Origin: Chlorocebus sabaeus
Lineage: Eukaryota; Chordata; Mammalia; Primates; Cercopithecidae
NCBI RefSeq assembly: GCF_047675955.1
Contig: NW_027328114.1
Coordinates: forward strand, 62,001-126,000
Length of the DNA: 64,000 bases
Direction: 5' to 3'
Position numbers and translations under genes: made by a program. Positions within the stretch are counted from its first letter, which is position 1. Every line of letters starts with the position of its first letter. Below the pieces are notes generated by a model. The model was not told the origin of the DNA. It saw nothing but the letters and a program-made list of their open reading frames with translations, and ran no database searches. Below are positions 10,201-21,914 of the stretch, in pieces.

Positions 10201-13200
10201 ATAGTGGGCTATGGTGAAAAAGGAAATATCTTCCATTAAAAACTGGAAACAAGCTTTCTGAGAAACTGCTTTGTGTTCGGTTAATTCATCTCACAGAGTC
10301 ACTGCTTTCACCTCAAGAAGCCTTTTTGTAAGACTGTTCTTGTGGAATATTCATAGTGATACTTTCAAGCCCATAGAGGGCTAAGGTGAAAAAAGAAATA
10401 TCCTAAGATCAAAACTGAAAAGAAGCATTCTGTGAAACTACATTGTGTTCTGTTAATTCATCTCACAGAGTTACAGCCTTCCCCTCAAGAAGCCTTTCGC
10501 GAAGACTCTTCTTGTGGAATTTGCAAAGTGATATTTGGTAGCCCGTAGGGGGCTATGGTGAAAAAGGAAATATCTTCCGTTGAAAACTGGAAAGAAGCTT
10601 TCTGAGAAATTGCTTTTTGTTCTGTTAATTCATCTCACAGAGTTACTGCGTTCCCCTCAAGAAGCCTTTCGCTAAGACTGTTCTTCTGGAATTTGTAAAG
10701 TGATATTTGGAAGCCCATAGAGGGTTATGTTGAAAAAGGAGAATCTTCCCTTAAAAACTGGAAAGAAGCTTTCTGAGAAACTGCTTTGTGTTCGGTTAAT
10801 TCATCTCACTGTTACTGCTTTCCCCTCAAAAAGATTTTCGCTAACACTGTTCTTATGCAATTTGTAAAGTGATATTTGGAAGCCCATAAAGGGCTATGGT
10901 GAAAAGGAAATATCTTCCGTTAAAAACTGGAAAGAGGCTTTCTGAGAAACTGCTCTGTGTTCTGTTAATTCGTCTCACACAGTTACAGCTTTCCCTTCAA
11001 GAAGTCTTTCCCTAAGACAGTTCTTTTGGAATTTGCAATGTGATATTTGGAAGCCCATGCAGGGCTATGGTGAAAATGGAAATATCTTCAGTTAAAAACC
11101 GGAAAGAAGCTTTCTGAGAAACTGCTTTGTGTTCTGTTAATTCATCTCACAGAATTACAGCTTTCCCTTCAAGAAGCCTCTCCCTAAGACTGTTGTTGTG
11201 GAATTTTCAAAGTGATATTTGAAAGCCCTTAGAGAGCTATGGTGAAAAAGGAAATATCCTATATAAAACATGAAAAGAAGCTTTCTGAGAACCTGCTTTG
11301 TGTTCTGTTAATTCATCTCACAGAGTTTCAGCTTTCCCCTCAAGAAGCCGTTTATTAAGGCTGTTCTTGTGGAATTTGCAAAGTGATATTTGGAAGCCCA
11401 TAGACGGCTATGGTGAAAAAGGAAATATCCTACGATAAAAACCGAAAAGAAGCTTTCCGAGAAACGGCATTGTGTTCTCTTAATTCATCTCACGGAATTG
11501 TAGCTTTCCCCTCAAGAAGCCAATCACTACGACTGTTCTTGTGGAATTTGCAAAGTGATATTTGGAAGCCCATAGAGGTCTGTGGTGCAAAAGGAAATAT
11601 CCTAAGATAAAAACTGAAAAGTAGCTTTCTGAGAAACTGCTTTGTGTTCTGTTTATTCATCTCACAGAGTTACAGCATTCCCCTCAAGAAGCCTTTCGTT
11701 AAGACTGTTCTTGTGGAATTTGGAAAGTGATATTTGGAACCCGTAGAGGGCTTTGGTGAAAAACGAAACATCTTCCGTTAAAACCTGGAAAGAAGCTTTC
11801 TGAGAAACTGCTTTGTGTCCTGTTAATTCATTTCACAGAATTACAGCTTTCCCCTCAAGAAGCCTTTCGCTAAGAATACTTTGTGGAATTTTTCAGGTGA
11901 TATTTGGAAGCTGATAGAGGGCTATGGTGAAAAAGGAAATATCTTCAGTTAAAAACTGGAAAGAAGTTTTCTGAGAAAATGCTTTGAGTTATGTTAATTC
12001 ATCTCACAGAGTTACAGCTTTCCCCTCAAGAAGCCTTCCGCTAAGTCTGTTGTTGTGGAATTTATAAAGTGATATTTGGAAGCCCATAGGGGGCTTTGGT
12101 GAAAAAAAAAATCTTCCGTTAAAAACTGGAAAGAAGCTTTCTGAGAAAGTGCTTTGTGTTCTGTTAATTCATCTCACTGAGTTACACCTTTCCCCTCAAG
12201 AATCCTTTCGCTGAGACTGTTCTTGTGGAATGCGCAAAGTGATATTTCAAAGCCCATAGAGGGCTATGATGAAAAAGGAAATATCTTCAGTTAAAAACTG
12301 GAAAGAAGATTTCTGCGAAACTGCTTTGTGTTCTTTTAATTCATCTCACAGAGTTACAGCTTTCCCCTCAAGAAGCCTTTCGGTAAGTCTGTTCTTGTGG
12401 AATTTACAAAGTGATATTTGGAAGCCCTTAGAAGGCTATGGTGAAAAAATGAATATCCCAAGATAAAAATTGAAAGGAAGCTTTTTGACAAACTGCTTCG
12501 TGTTCTGTTAATTCATCTCAGAGAGTTACAGCTTTCCCCTCAAGAAACCTTTCCCTTAGACTCTTCTTGTGGAATTTGCAAAGTGATATTTGGAAGCCCA
12601 TAGAGGGCTATGCCGAAAAAGGAAATATACTAAGATAAAAACCGAAAAGGAGCGGTCTGAGAAACTGCATTATGTTCTCTTAATTCATCTCACAGAGTTA
12701 TAGCTTTCCCCTCAAGAAGCCGTTCAGTCAAATTGTTCCTGTGGAATTTTCAAGGTGATATTTGGAACCCCATAGAGGGCTATGATGAAAAAGGAAATAT
12801 CTTCCGTTAAAAACTGGAAAGCATGTTTTTTAGAAACTGCTTTGTGTTCTGTTAATTCATCTCACAGAGTTACAGCTTTCCCCTCAAGATGCCTTTCGCT
12901 AAGACTGTTCTTGTGGAATTTGCAATGTGATATTTGGAAGCCCATAGAGGGCTATGGTGAAAAAGGAATTATCTTACGTTAAAAACTGGAAAGAAGCTTT
13001 CTGAGAAACTGCTTTGTGTTCTGTTAATTCATCTCACGGAGTTACAGCTTTCTCCGCAAGAAACCGTTCACTAAGGCTGTTCTTGTGGTGTTTGCAAAGT
13101 TATATTTGGAGGCCCATAGAGGGCTATGTTGAAAAAGGAAATATGCTAAGATAAAAACTGAAAAGAAGGTATCTGAGAAACTGCTATGTGTTCAGTTAAT

Positions 13201-14186
13201 GATCTCACAGAGTTACAGCTTTCCCTTCAAGAAGCCTTTCGCTAAGTCTGTTCTTGTGGAATTTGCAAAGGGATATTGGGAAGCCCATAGAGGGCTACGG
13301 AGAATAAGGAAATATCCTAAGACAACAACTGAAAAAAAGCTTTCAGAGAAACTGCTTTGTGTTCTGTTAATTCATCTCACAGAGTTACAGCTTTTCCCTC
13401 AAGAAGCCTTTCGCTAAGACTGTTCTTGTGGAATTTGCAAAGAGATATTTGGAAGCCCATACAGGGCTCTGGTGAAAAAGGAAATATCTTCCATTAAAAA
13501 CTGAAAAGAAACTTTCTGAGAAACTGCTTTGTGTTCTGTTAATTCATCTCACAGAGTTACAGCTTTCCCCTAAACAAGCCGTTCACTGAGACTGTTCTTG
13601 TGGAATTTGCAAAGTGATATTGGAAGCCCATAGAGGATTATCGCGAGAAAGGTAATTTCCTAAGATAAAAACCGAAAAGAAGCTTTCTGAGAAGCTGAAT
13701 TGTATTCTCTTAATTCATGTCACAGAGTTATAGCTTTCGCCAAAAGAAGCCATTCACTAAGACTGTTCCTGTGGAATTTGCAAGGTGATATTTGGAAGCC
13801 GTTAGAAGTCTATGCAGAAAAAGGAAATATCTTCCGTTAAAAACTGGATAGAAGCTTTCTGAGAAACTGCTTTGTGTTCTGTTAATTCATCTCACAGAGT
13901 TACAGCTTTCCCCTGAAGAAGCCTTTCGCTAACTTTGTTCTTGTGGAATTTGCAAAGTGATATTTGGAAGCCCATTAGGGCTATGGTGAAAAAGAAATTG
14001 TCCTAAGATAAAAACTGTAAAGAAACTTTCTGAGAAGCTGCTTTGTCTGTTAATTCATCTCACACAGTTACAGCTTTCCCGTCAAGAAGCCGTTCACTGA
14101 GACTGTTCTTGTGGAATTTGCAAAGTGATATTGGAAGCCGATAGAGGGTTATGGAGAAAAGGGAAATATCCTAAGATAAAAACCGA

Positions 14187-17100
14187 AAAGAAGCTTTCTG
14201 AGAGACTGCTTTGTGTTCTCTTAATTCATCCCACAGAGTTACAGCTTTCCCCTAAAAAGCCTTTCTCAAGAAGCCTTTCGCTAAGACTGTTCTTGTGGAA
14301 TTTGCAAAGTGATATTTCGAAGCACATAGACGGCTATGGTGAAAAAGGAAATATCTTCCGTTAAAAATGGAAGGAAGCTTTCTGAGAAACTGCTTTGTGT
14401 TCTTTTAATTCATCTCACAGAGTTACAGCTTACCCCTCAAGAAGTCTTTCCCTAAGACTGTTCTTGTGAAATTTGCAAAGTGATATTTGGAAGACCGTAG
14501 AGGGCTATGGTGAAAAAGGAAATATCTTCCATTAAAACTGGAAAGAAGATTTCTGAGAAACGGCTTTGTGTTCTCTAATTTTATCTCCCAGAGTTACAGC
14601 TTTCCCCTCAAGAAGCCTTTCGATAAGACTGTTCTGGTGGAATTTGCACTGTGATATTTGGAAGCCCATAGAGTGCTATGGTGAAAAAGGAAATCTCTTC
14701 TGTTAAAAGGGAAAAGAAGCTTTCTGAGAAACTGCATTGTGTTTTGTTAATTCATATCACAGAGTTACAGCTTTCCCTCCAAGAAGACGTTCACTAAGAC
14801 TGTTCTTGTGGAATTTGCAAAGTGATATTTGGAAGCCCATAGAGGGCTATGGTGAAAAAGGAAATAGCTTCCGTGAAAAACTGTAAAGAAGGTTTCTGAC
14901 AAACTGCTTTGTGTTCTCTCAATTCTTCTCACAGAGATACACCTTTCCCCTCAAGAAGCCTTTTGCTGAGACTGCTCTTGTGGAATTGGCAAAGTGATAT
15001 TTGGAAGCCCAAAGAGGGCTAAGGTGAAAAAGGAAATGTCCTCACATAAAAACTGAAAAGAAGCATTCTGAGAACCTGCTTTGTGTTCTGTTAATTCATC
15101 TCACAGAGTTACAGCATTCCCTTTAAGAAGCCTTTCATTAAGGCTGTTCTTGTGGAATTGGCAAAGTCATATTTGGAAGACCCTAGAGGGCTTTGGTGAA
15201 AAAGGAAATATCTTCCGTAAAAAACTGGAAAGAAGCTTTCTGAGAAACTGCTTTGTGTTCTGTTAATTCATGTCGCAGAGTTACAGCTTTCCCTTCTAGA
15301 AGACTTTCGCTGTGGCTGTTCTTGTGGAATTTCGAAAGTGATATTTGGAAGCCCATAGAGGGCTATGGTGAAATAGGAAATATCTTCTGTTAAAACTGGA
15401 AAGACGCTTTCTGAAAAACTGCTTTGTGTTCTATTATTTCATTTCACAGTTACTGCTTTCCCCTCAAGAACCCTTTCGCTAAGACTGTTCTTGTGGAATT
15501 TGCAGAGTGATATTTGGAAGCTCATAGAGAGCTATGGTGAACGAAGAAATATCTTCTGCTACATACTGGAAAGAAGCTTTTGGAGAAACTGCTTTGTGTT
15601 CTGTTAATTCATCTCACAGTGTTACAGCATTCCCCTAAGGAAGCCTTTCGTTAAGACTGTTCTTGTGGAATATGCAAAGTGATATTTGGAAGCCCCTAGA
15701 GGGCTATGGTGAAAAAGGAAATATCTTCAGTTAAAAACTGTAAAGAAGCTTTCTGAGAAACCTCTTTGTGTTTTGTCAATTCTTCTCACAGAGTTATAGC
15801 TATCCCCTCAAGAAGCCTTTTTCTAAGACTGCTCTTGTGGAATTTGCAAAGTGATATTTGAAACCCTTAGAGGGGTATGATGAAAAAGGAAATATCCTAA
15901 GGTAAGAACTGAAAAGATGCATTCTGAGAAACTGCATTGTGCTCTGTTAATTCATCTCACAGGGTTACAGCTTTCCCTTCGAGAATCTTTTCGCTAAGAC
16001 TGTTCTTGCGGTATTTGCAAAGTGATATTTGGAAGCCCCTAGAGAGCTATGGTGAAAAAGGAAATATGTTCCGTTAAAAACTAGAATGAAGCTTTCTGAG
16101 AAACTGCTTTGTCCTCTGTTAATTCATCTCACAGAGTCACTCTGTTCCCCTCAAGAACACATTCGCTAAGACTATTCTTGAGGAATTTACAAGGTGATAT
16201 TTGGAAGCCCATACAGGGCTACTGTGAAAAAGGAAATATATTCCGTTAAAAACAGGAAAGAAGCTCTCTTAGAAACTGCTTTGTGTTCTGTGAATTCATC
16301 TCACAGAGTTACAGCTTTCCCCTCAAGAAGTCCTATCGCTAAGGCTGTTCTTGTGGAATTTGCAAAGTGATATTTGGAAGACTTTAGAGGTCTATGGTGA
16401 AAAAGGAAATATCTTCAGTTAAATGCTGGAAGGAAGCTGTCTGAGAAACTGCTTTGTGTTCTTTTATTTCATCTCACTGAGTTACACCTTTCCCCTCAAG
16501 AAGCCTTTTGTTAAGACTGTTCTTGTGGAATTTGCAAAGTGATATTTGGAAGCACATATAGGGCTATTGTGAAAAAGGAAATACCTTAAGTTAAAACCTG
16601 GAAAGAAGCTTTCTGAGAAACTGCTTTGTGTTCTGTTAATTCATCTCACAGAATTACAGCTTTCCTTCAAGAAGCCTTTTGCTAAGGCTGTTCTTGTGGA
16701 ATTTGGAAAGTAATATTTGGAAGCCCATAGAGGGTTACAGTGAAAAAGGAAATATCTTCAGTTAAAAACTGGAAAGAAGCTGTCTGAGATACCGCTATGT
16801 GTTCTGTTAATTCATCTCACAGAGTTACAGCTTTCTCCTCAAGAATCCTTTCGCTAAGACAGTTCTTGTGGATTTGGACAGTGATATTTGCAAGCCCATA
16901 GAGGGCTATGGTAAAAAAGGAAATATCTTCAGTTAAAAACTGGAAAGAATGTGTCTGAGAAACTACTTTGTGTTCTGTTAATTCACCTTACAGAGTTACA
17001 GCTTTCCCCTCAAGAAGCCTTTCGATAAGACTGTTCTTGTCGAATTTGCAAAGTGATATTTGGAAGCCCATAGAGTGCTATGATGAAGAAGGAAATATCA

Positions 17101-20100
17101 TCCGTTAAAAAATGGAAAGAAGCTTTGTGAGAAACTGCTTTGTGTTCCGTTAATTCATCTCACAGAGTTTTAGCTTTCCCCTCAAGAAGTCTTTCGCTAA
17201 CACTGTTCTTGTGGAATTTCCAAAGTGATATTTGGAAACCCATGGAGGGCAATGGTGAAAAAGGAAATATCTTCCTTTAAAACCTTGAAAGAAGGTTTCT
17301 GAGAAACTGTTTTGTGTTCTACTAATTCATCTCACAGATTTACTGCGTTCCCCTCAAGAAGCCTTTCCCTAAGACTGTTCTTGTGGAATTTTCAAAGTGC
17401 TATTTGGAAGCCTTAAAGGGTTATGGTGAAAAAGGAAATAGCTTCAGTTAAAAACTGGAAAGAAGCTTTCTGAGAAACTGCTTTGTGTTCTGTTAATTCA
17501 TCTCACAGAGTTACAGCTTTCCCCTCAAGAAGCCTTTCGCCAAGGCTGCTCTTGTGGAATTTGCAAAGTGATATTTGCAAGCCCGTAGAGGGCTATGGTG
17601 AGAAAGAAAATATCTTCCGTTAAAAGGTGGAAAGAAGCTTTGTGAGAAATTGCTTTGTGTTCTGTTAATTCATCTAACAGAGTTACAGCTTTGCCTTCAA
17701 GAAGCCTTTCACTAACTCTGTTCTTGTGGAATGTGCAAAGTGATATTTGGAAGCCCATAGTGGGCTATGGTGAAAAAGGAAATATCTTCCATTAAAAACT
17801 GGAAACAAGCTTTCTGAGAAACTGCTTTGTGTTCGGTTAATTCATCTCACAGAGTCACTGCTTTCACCTCAAGAAGCCTTTTTGTAAGACTGTTCTTGTG
17901 GAATATTCATAGTGATACTTTCAAGCCCATAGAGGGCTAAGGTGAAAAAAGAAATATCCTAAGATCAAAACTGAAAAGAAGCATTCTGTGAAACTACATT
18001 GTGTTCTGTTAATTCATCTCACAGAGTTACAGCCTTCCCCTCAAGAAGCCTTTCGCGAAGACTCTTCTTGTGGAATTTGCAAAGTGATATTTGGTAGCCC
18101 GTAGGGGGCTATGGTGAAAAAGGAAATATCTTCCGTTGAAAACTGGAAAGAAGCTTTCTGAGAAATTGCTTTTTGTTCTGTTAATTCATCTCACAGAGTT
18201 ACTGCGTTCCCCTCAAGAAGCCTTTCGCTAAGACTGTTCTTCTGGAATTTGTAAAGTGATATTTGGAAGCCCATAGAGGGTTATGTTGAAAAAGGAGAAT
18301 CTTCCCTTAAAAACTGGAAAGAAGCTTTCTGAGAAACTGCTTTGTGTTCGGTTAATTCATCTCACAGTTACTGCTTTCCCCTCAAAAAGATTTTCGCTAA
18401 CACTGTTCTTATGCAATTTGTAAAGTGATATTTGGAAGCCCATAAAGGGCTATGGTGAAAAGGAAATATCTTCCGTTAAAAACTGGAAAGAGGCTTTCTG
18501 AGAAACTGCTCTGTGTTCTGTTAATTCGTCTCACACAGTTACAGCTTTCCCTTCAAGAAGTCTTTCCCTAAGACAGTTCTTTTGGAATTTGCAATGTGAT
18601 ATTTGGAAGCCCATGCAGGGCTATGGTGAAAATGGAAATATCTTCAGTTAAAAACCGGAAAGAAGCTTTCTGAGAAACTGCTTTGTGTTCTGTTAATTCA
18701 TCTCACAGAATTACAGCTTTCCCTTCAAGAAGCCTCTCCCTAAGACTGTTGTTGTGGAATTTTCAAAGTGATATTTGAAAGCCCTTAGAGAGCTATGGTG
18801 AAAAAGGAAATATCCTATATAAAACATGAAAAGAAGCTTTCTGAGAACCTGCTTTGTGTTCTGTTAATTCATCTCACAGAGTTTCAGCTTTCCCCTCAAG
18901 AAGCCGTTTATTAAGGCTGTTCTTGTGGAATTTGCAAAGTGATATTTGGAAGCCCATAGACGGCTATGGTGAAAAAGGAAATATCCTACGATAAAAACCG
19001 AAAAGAAGCTTTCCGAGAAACGGCATTGTGTTCTCTTAATTCATCTCACGGAATTGTAGCTTTCCCCTCAAGAAGCCAATCACTACGACTGTTCTTGTGG
19101 AATTTGCAAAGTGATATTTGGAAGCCCATAGAGGTCTGTGGTGCAAAAGGAAATATCCTAAGATAAAAACTGAAAAGTAGCTTTCTGAGAAACTGCTTTG
19201 TGTTCTGTTTATTCATCTCACAGAGTTACAGCATTCCCCTCAAGAAGCCTTTCGTTAAGACTGTTCTTGTGGAATTTGGAAAGTGATATTTGGAACCCGT
19301 AGAGGGCTTTGGTGAAAAACGAAACATCTTCCGTTAAAACCTGGAAAGAAGCTTTCTGAGAAACTGCTTTGTGTCCTGTTAATTCATTTCACAGAATTAC
19401 AGCTTTCCCCTCAAGAAGCCTTTCGCTAAGAATACTTTGTGGAATTTTTCAGGTGATATTTGGAAGCTGATAGAGGGCTATGGTGAAAAAGGAAATATCT
19501 TCAGTTAAAAACTGGAAAGAAGTTTTCTGAGAAAATGCTTTGAGTTATGTTAATTCATCTCACAGAGTTACAGCTTTCCCCTCAAGAAGCCTTCCGCTAA
19601 GTCTGTTGTTGTGGAATTTATAAAGTGATATTTGGAAGCCCATAGGGGGCTTTGGTGAAAAAAAAAATCTTCCGTTAAAAACTGGAAAGAAGCTTTCTGA
19701 GAAAGTGCTTTGTGTTCTGTTAATTCATCTCACTGAGTTACACCTTTCCCCTCAAGAATCCTTTCGCTGAGACTGTTCTTGTGGAATGCGCAAAGTGATA
19801 TTTCAAAGCCCATAGAGGGCTATGATGAAAAAGGAAATATCTTCAGTTAAAAACTGGAAAGAAGATTTCTGCGAAACTGCTTTGTGTTCTTTTAATTCAT
19901 CTCACAGAGTTACAGCTTTCCCCTCAAGAAGCCTTTCGGTAAGTCTGTTCTTGTGGAATTTACAAAGTGATATTTGGAAGCCCTTAGAAGGCTATGGTGA
20001 AAAAATGAATATCCCAAGATAAAAATTGAAAGGAAGCTTTTTGACAAACTGCTTCGTGTTCTGTTAATTCATCTCAGAGAGTTACAGCTTTCCCCTCAAG

Positions 20101-21914
20101 AAACCTTTCCCTTAGACTCTTCTTGTGGAATTTGCAAAGTGATATTTGGAAGCCCATAGAGGGCTATGCCGAAAAAGGAAATATACTAAGATAAAAACCG
20201 AAAAGGAGCGGTCTGAGAAACTGCATTATGTTCTCTTAATTCATCTCACAGAGTTATAGCTTTCCCCTCAAGAAGCCGTTCAGTCAAATTGTTCCTGTGG
20301 AATTTTCAAGGTGATATTTGGAACCCCATAGAGGGCTATGATGAAAAAGGAAATATCTTCCGTTAAAAACTGGAAAGCATGTTTTTTAGAAACTGCTTTG
20401 TGTTCTGTTAATTCATCTCACAGAGTTACAGCTTTCCCCTCAAGATGCCTTTCGCTAAGACTGTTCTTGTGGAATTTGCAATGTGATATTTGGAAGCCCA
20501 TAGAGGGCTATGGTGAAAAAGGAATTATCTTACGTTAAAAACTGGAAAGAAGCTTTCTGAGAAACTGCTTTGTGTTCTGTTAATTCATCTCACGGAGTTA
20601 CAGCTTTCTCCGCAAGAAACCGTTCACTAAGGCTGTTCTTGTGGTGTTTGCAAAGTTATATTTGGAGGCCCATAGAGGGCTATGTTGAAAAAGGAAATAT
20701 GCTAAGATAAAAACTGAAAAGAAGGTATCTGAGAAACTGCTATGTGTTCAGTTAATGATCTCACAGAGTTACAGCTTTCCCTTCAAGAAGCCTTTCGCTA
20801 AGTCTGTTCTTGTGGAATTTGCAAAGGGATATTGGGAAGCCCATAGAGGGCTACGGAGAATAAGGAAATATCCTAAGACAACAACTGAAAAAAAGCTTTC
20901 AGAGAAACTGCTTTGTGTTCTGTTAATTCATCTCACAGAGTTACAGCTTTTCCCTCAAGAAGCCTTTCGCTAAGACTGTTCTTGTGGAATTTGCAAAGAG
21001 ATATTTGGAAGCCCATACAGGGCTCTGGTGAAAAAGGAAATATCTTCCGTTAAAAACTGAAAAGAAACTTTCTGAGAAACTGCGTTGTGTTCTGTTAATT
21101 CATCTCACAGAGTTACAGCTTTCCCCTAAACAAGCCGTTCACTGAGACTGTTCTTGTGGAATTTGCAAAGAGATATTTGGAAGCCCATACAGGGCTCTGG
21201 TGAAAAAGGAAATATCTTCCATTAAAAACTGAAAAGAAACTTTCTGAGAAACTGCTTTGTGTTCTGTTAATTCATCTCACAGAGTTACAGCTTTCCCCTA
21301 AACAAGCCGTTCACTGAGACTGTTCTTGTGGAATTTGCAAAGTGATATTGGAAGCCCATAGAGGATTATCGCGAGAAAGGTAATTTCCTAAGATAAAAAC
21401 CGAAAAGAAGCTTTCTGAGAAGCTGAATTGTATTCTCTTAATTCATGTCACAGAGTTATAGCTTTCGCCAAAAGAAGCCATTCACTAAGACTGTTCCTGT
21501 GGAATTTGCAAGGTGATATTTGGAAGCCGTTAGAAGTCTATGCAGAAAAAGGAAATATCTTCCGTTAAAAACTGGATAGAAGCTTTCTGAGAAACTGCTT
21601 TGTGTTCTGTTAATTCATCTCACAGAGTTACAGCTTTCCCCTGAAGAAGCCTTTCGCTAACTTTGTTCTTGTGGAATTTGCAAAGTGATATTTGGAAGCC
21701 CATTAGGGCTATGGTGAAAAAGAAATTGTCCTAAGATAAAAACTGTAAAGAAACTTTCTGAGAAGCTGCTTTGTCTGTTAATTCATCTCACACAGTTACA
21801 GCTTTCCCGTCAAGAAGCCGTTCACTGAGACTGTTCTTGTGGAATTTGCAAAGTGATATTGGAAGCCGATAGAGGGTTATGGAGAAAAGGGAAATATCCT
21901 AAGATAAAAACCGA
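14187..21914. repeat. Tandem duplication of alpha monomers, copy 2 (7,728 bp, 45 monomers)
   Basis: A near-identical repeat of 6,631-14,186. The offset is 7,556 bp up to about 20,990 and 7,728 bp afterwards because of one extra 172-bp monomer. The match runs to about 21,931 (aagctttctgaga), after which copy 1 reads gactgctttgtg while this copy reads aacttctttgag, so the exact end floats within the shared monomer start. Very few differences in 7.5 kb against a background where neighbouring monomers differ by roughly 10-25% indicate a very recent event. No gene is present. Confidence 0.93.
20991..21162. repeat. Extra 172-bp monomer in copy 2
   Basis: The monomer beginning near ttgcaaagagatatttggaa occurs twice in a row here (20,991 and 21,163) but once in copy 1 (about 13,435). 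The first of the pair differs from the second at two noticed sites (G21049, G21084). This is a one-monomer gain after or during the large duplication. The boundaries float within the repeat. Confidence 0.88.

Larger units (their letters stand above)
6631..14186. repeat. Tandem duplication of 44 alpha monomers, copy 1 (7,556 bp)
   Basis: From aaagaagctttctgagagac at 6,631, every stretch I compared recurs 7,556 bp downstream starting at 14,187. I found only these single-base differences: A7782/G15338, G10022/C17578 and T10810/A18366, plus A13493/G21049 and T13528/G21084, which fall in an extra monomer of copy 2. The length equals 44 monomers of 171.7 bp, and the junction falls at the same monomer phase on both sides, as expected for unequal exchange between sister or homologous arrays. 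Everything inside is ordinary alpha satellite; no gene is present. A collapsed or duplicated assembly contig could give the same picture. Confidence 0.93.

Noticed and set aside
9969..10202. Recurrent short open frames in the satellite on either strand (60-91 codons), many nearly identical
   Set aside because: They follow the 171-bp periodicity, repeat wherever the monomer lacks a stop in that frame, and have no conserved start context, domain or codon bias. Two of them recur exactly because of the 7.56-kb duplication.
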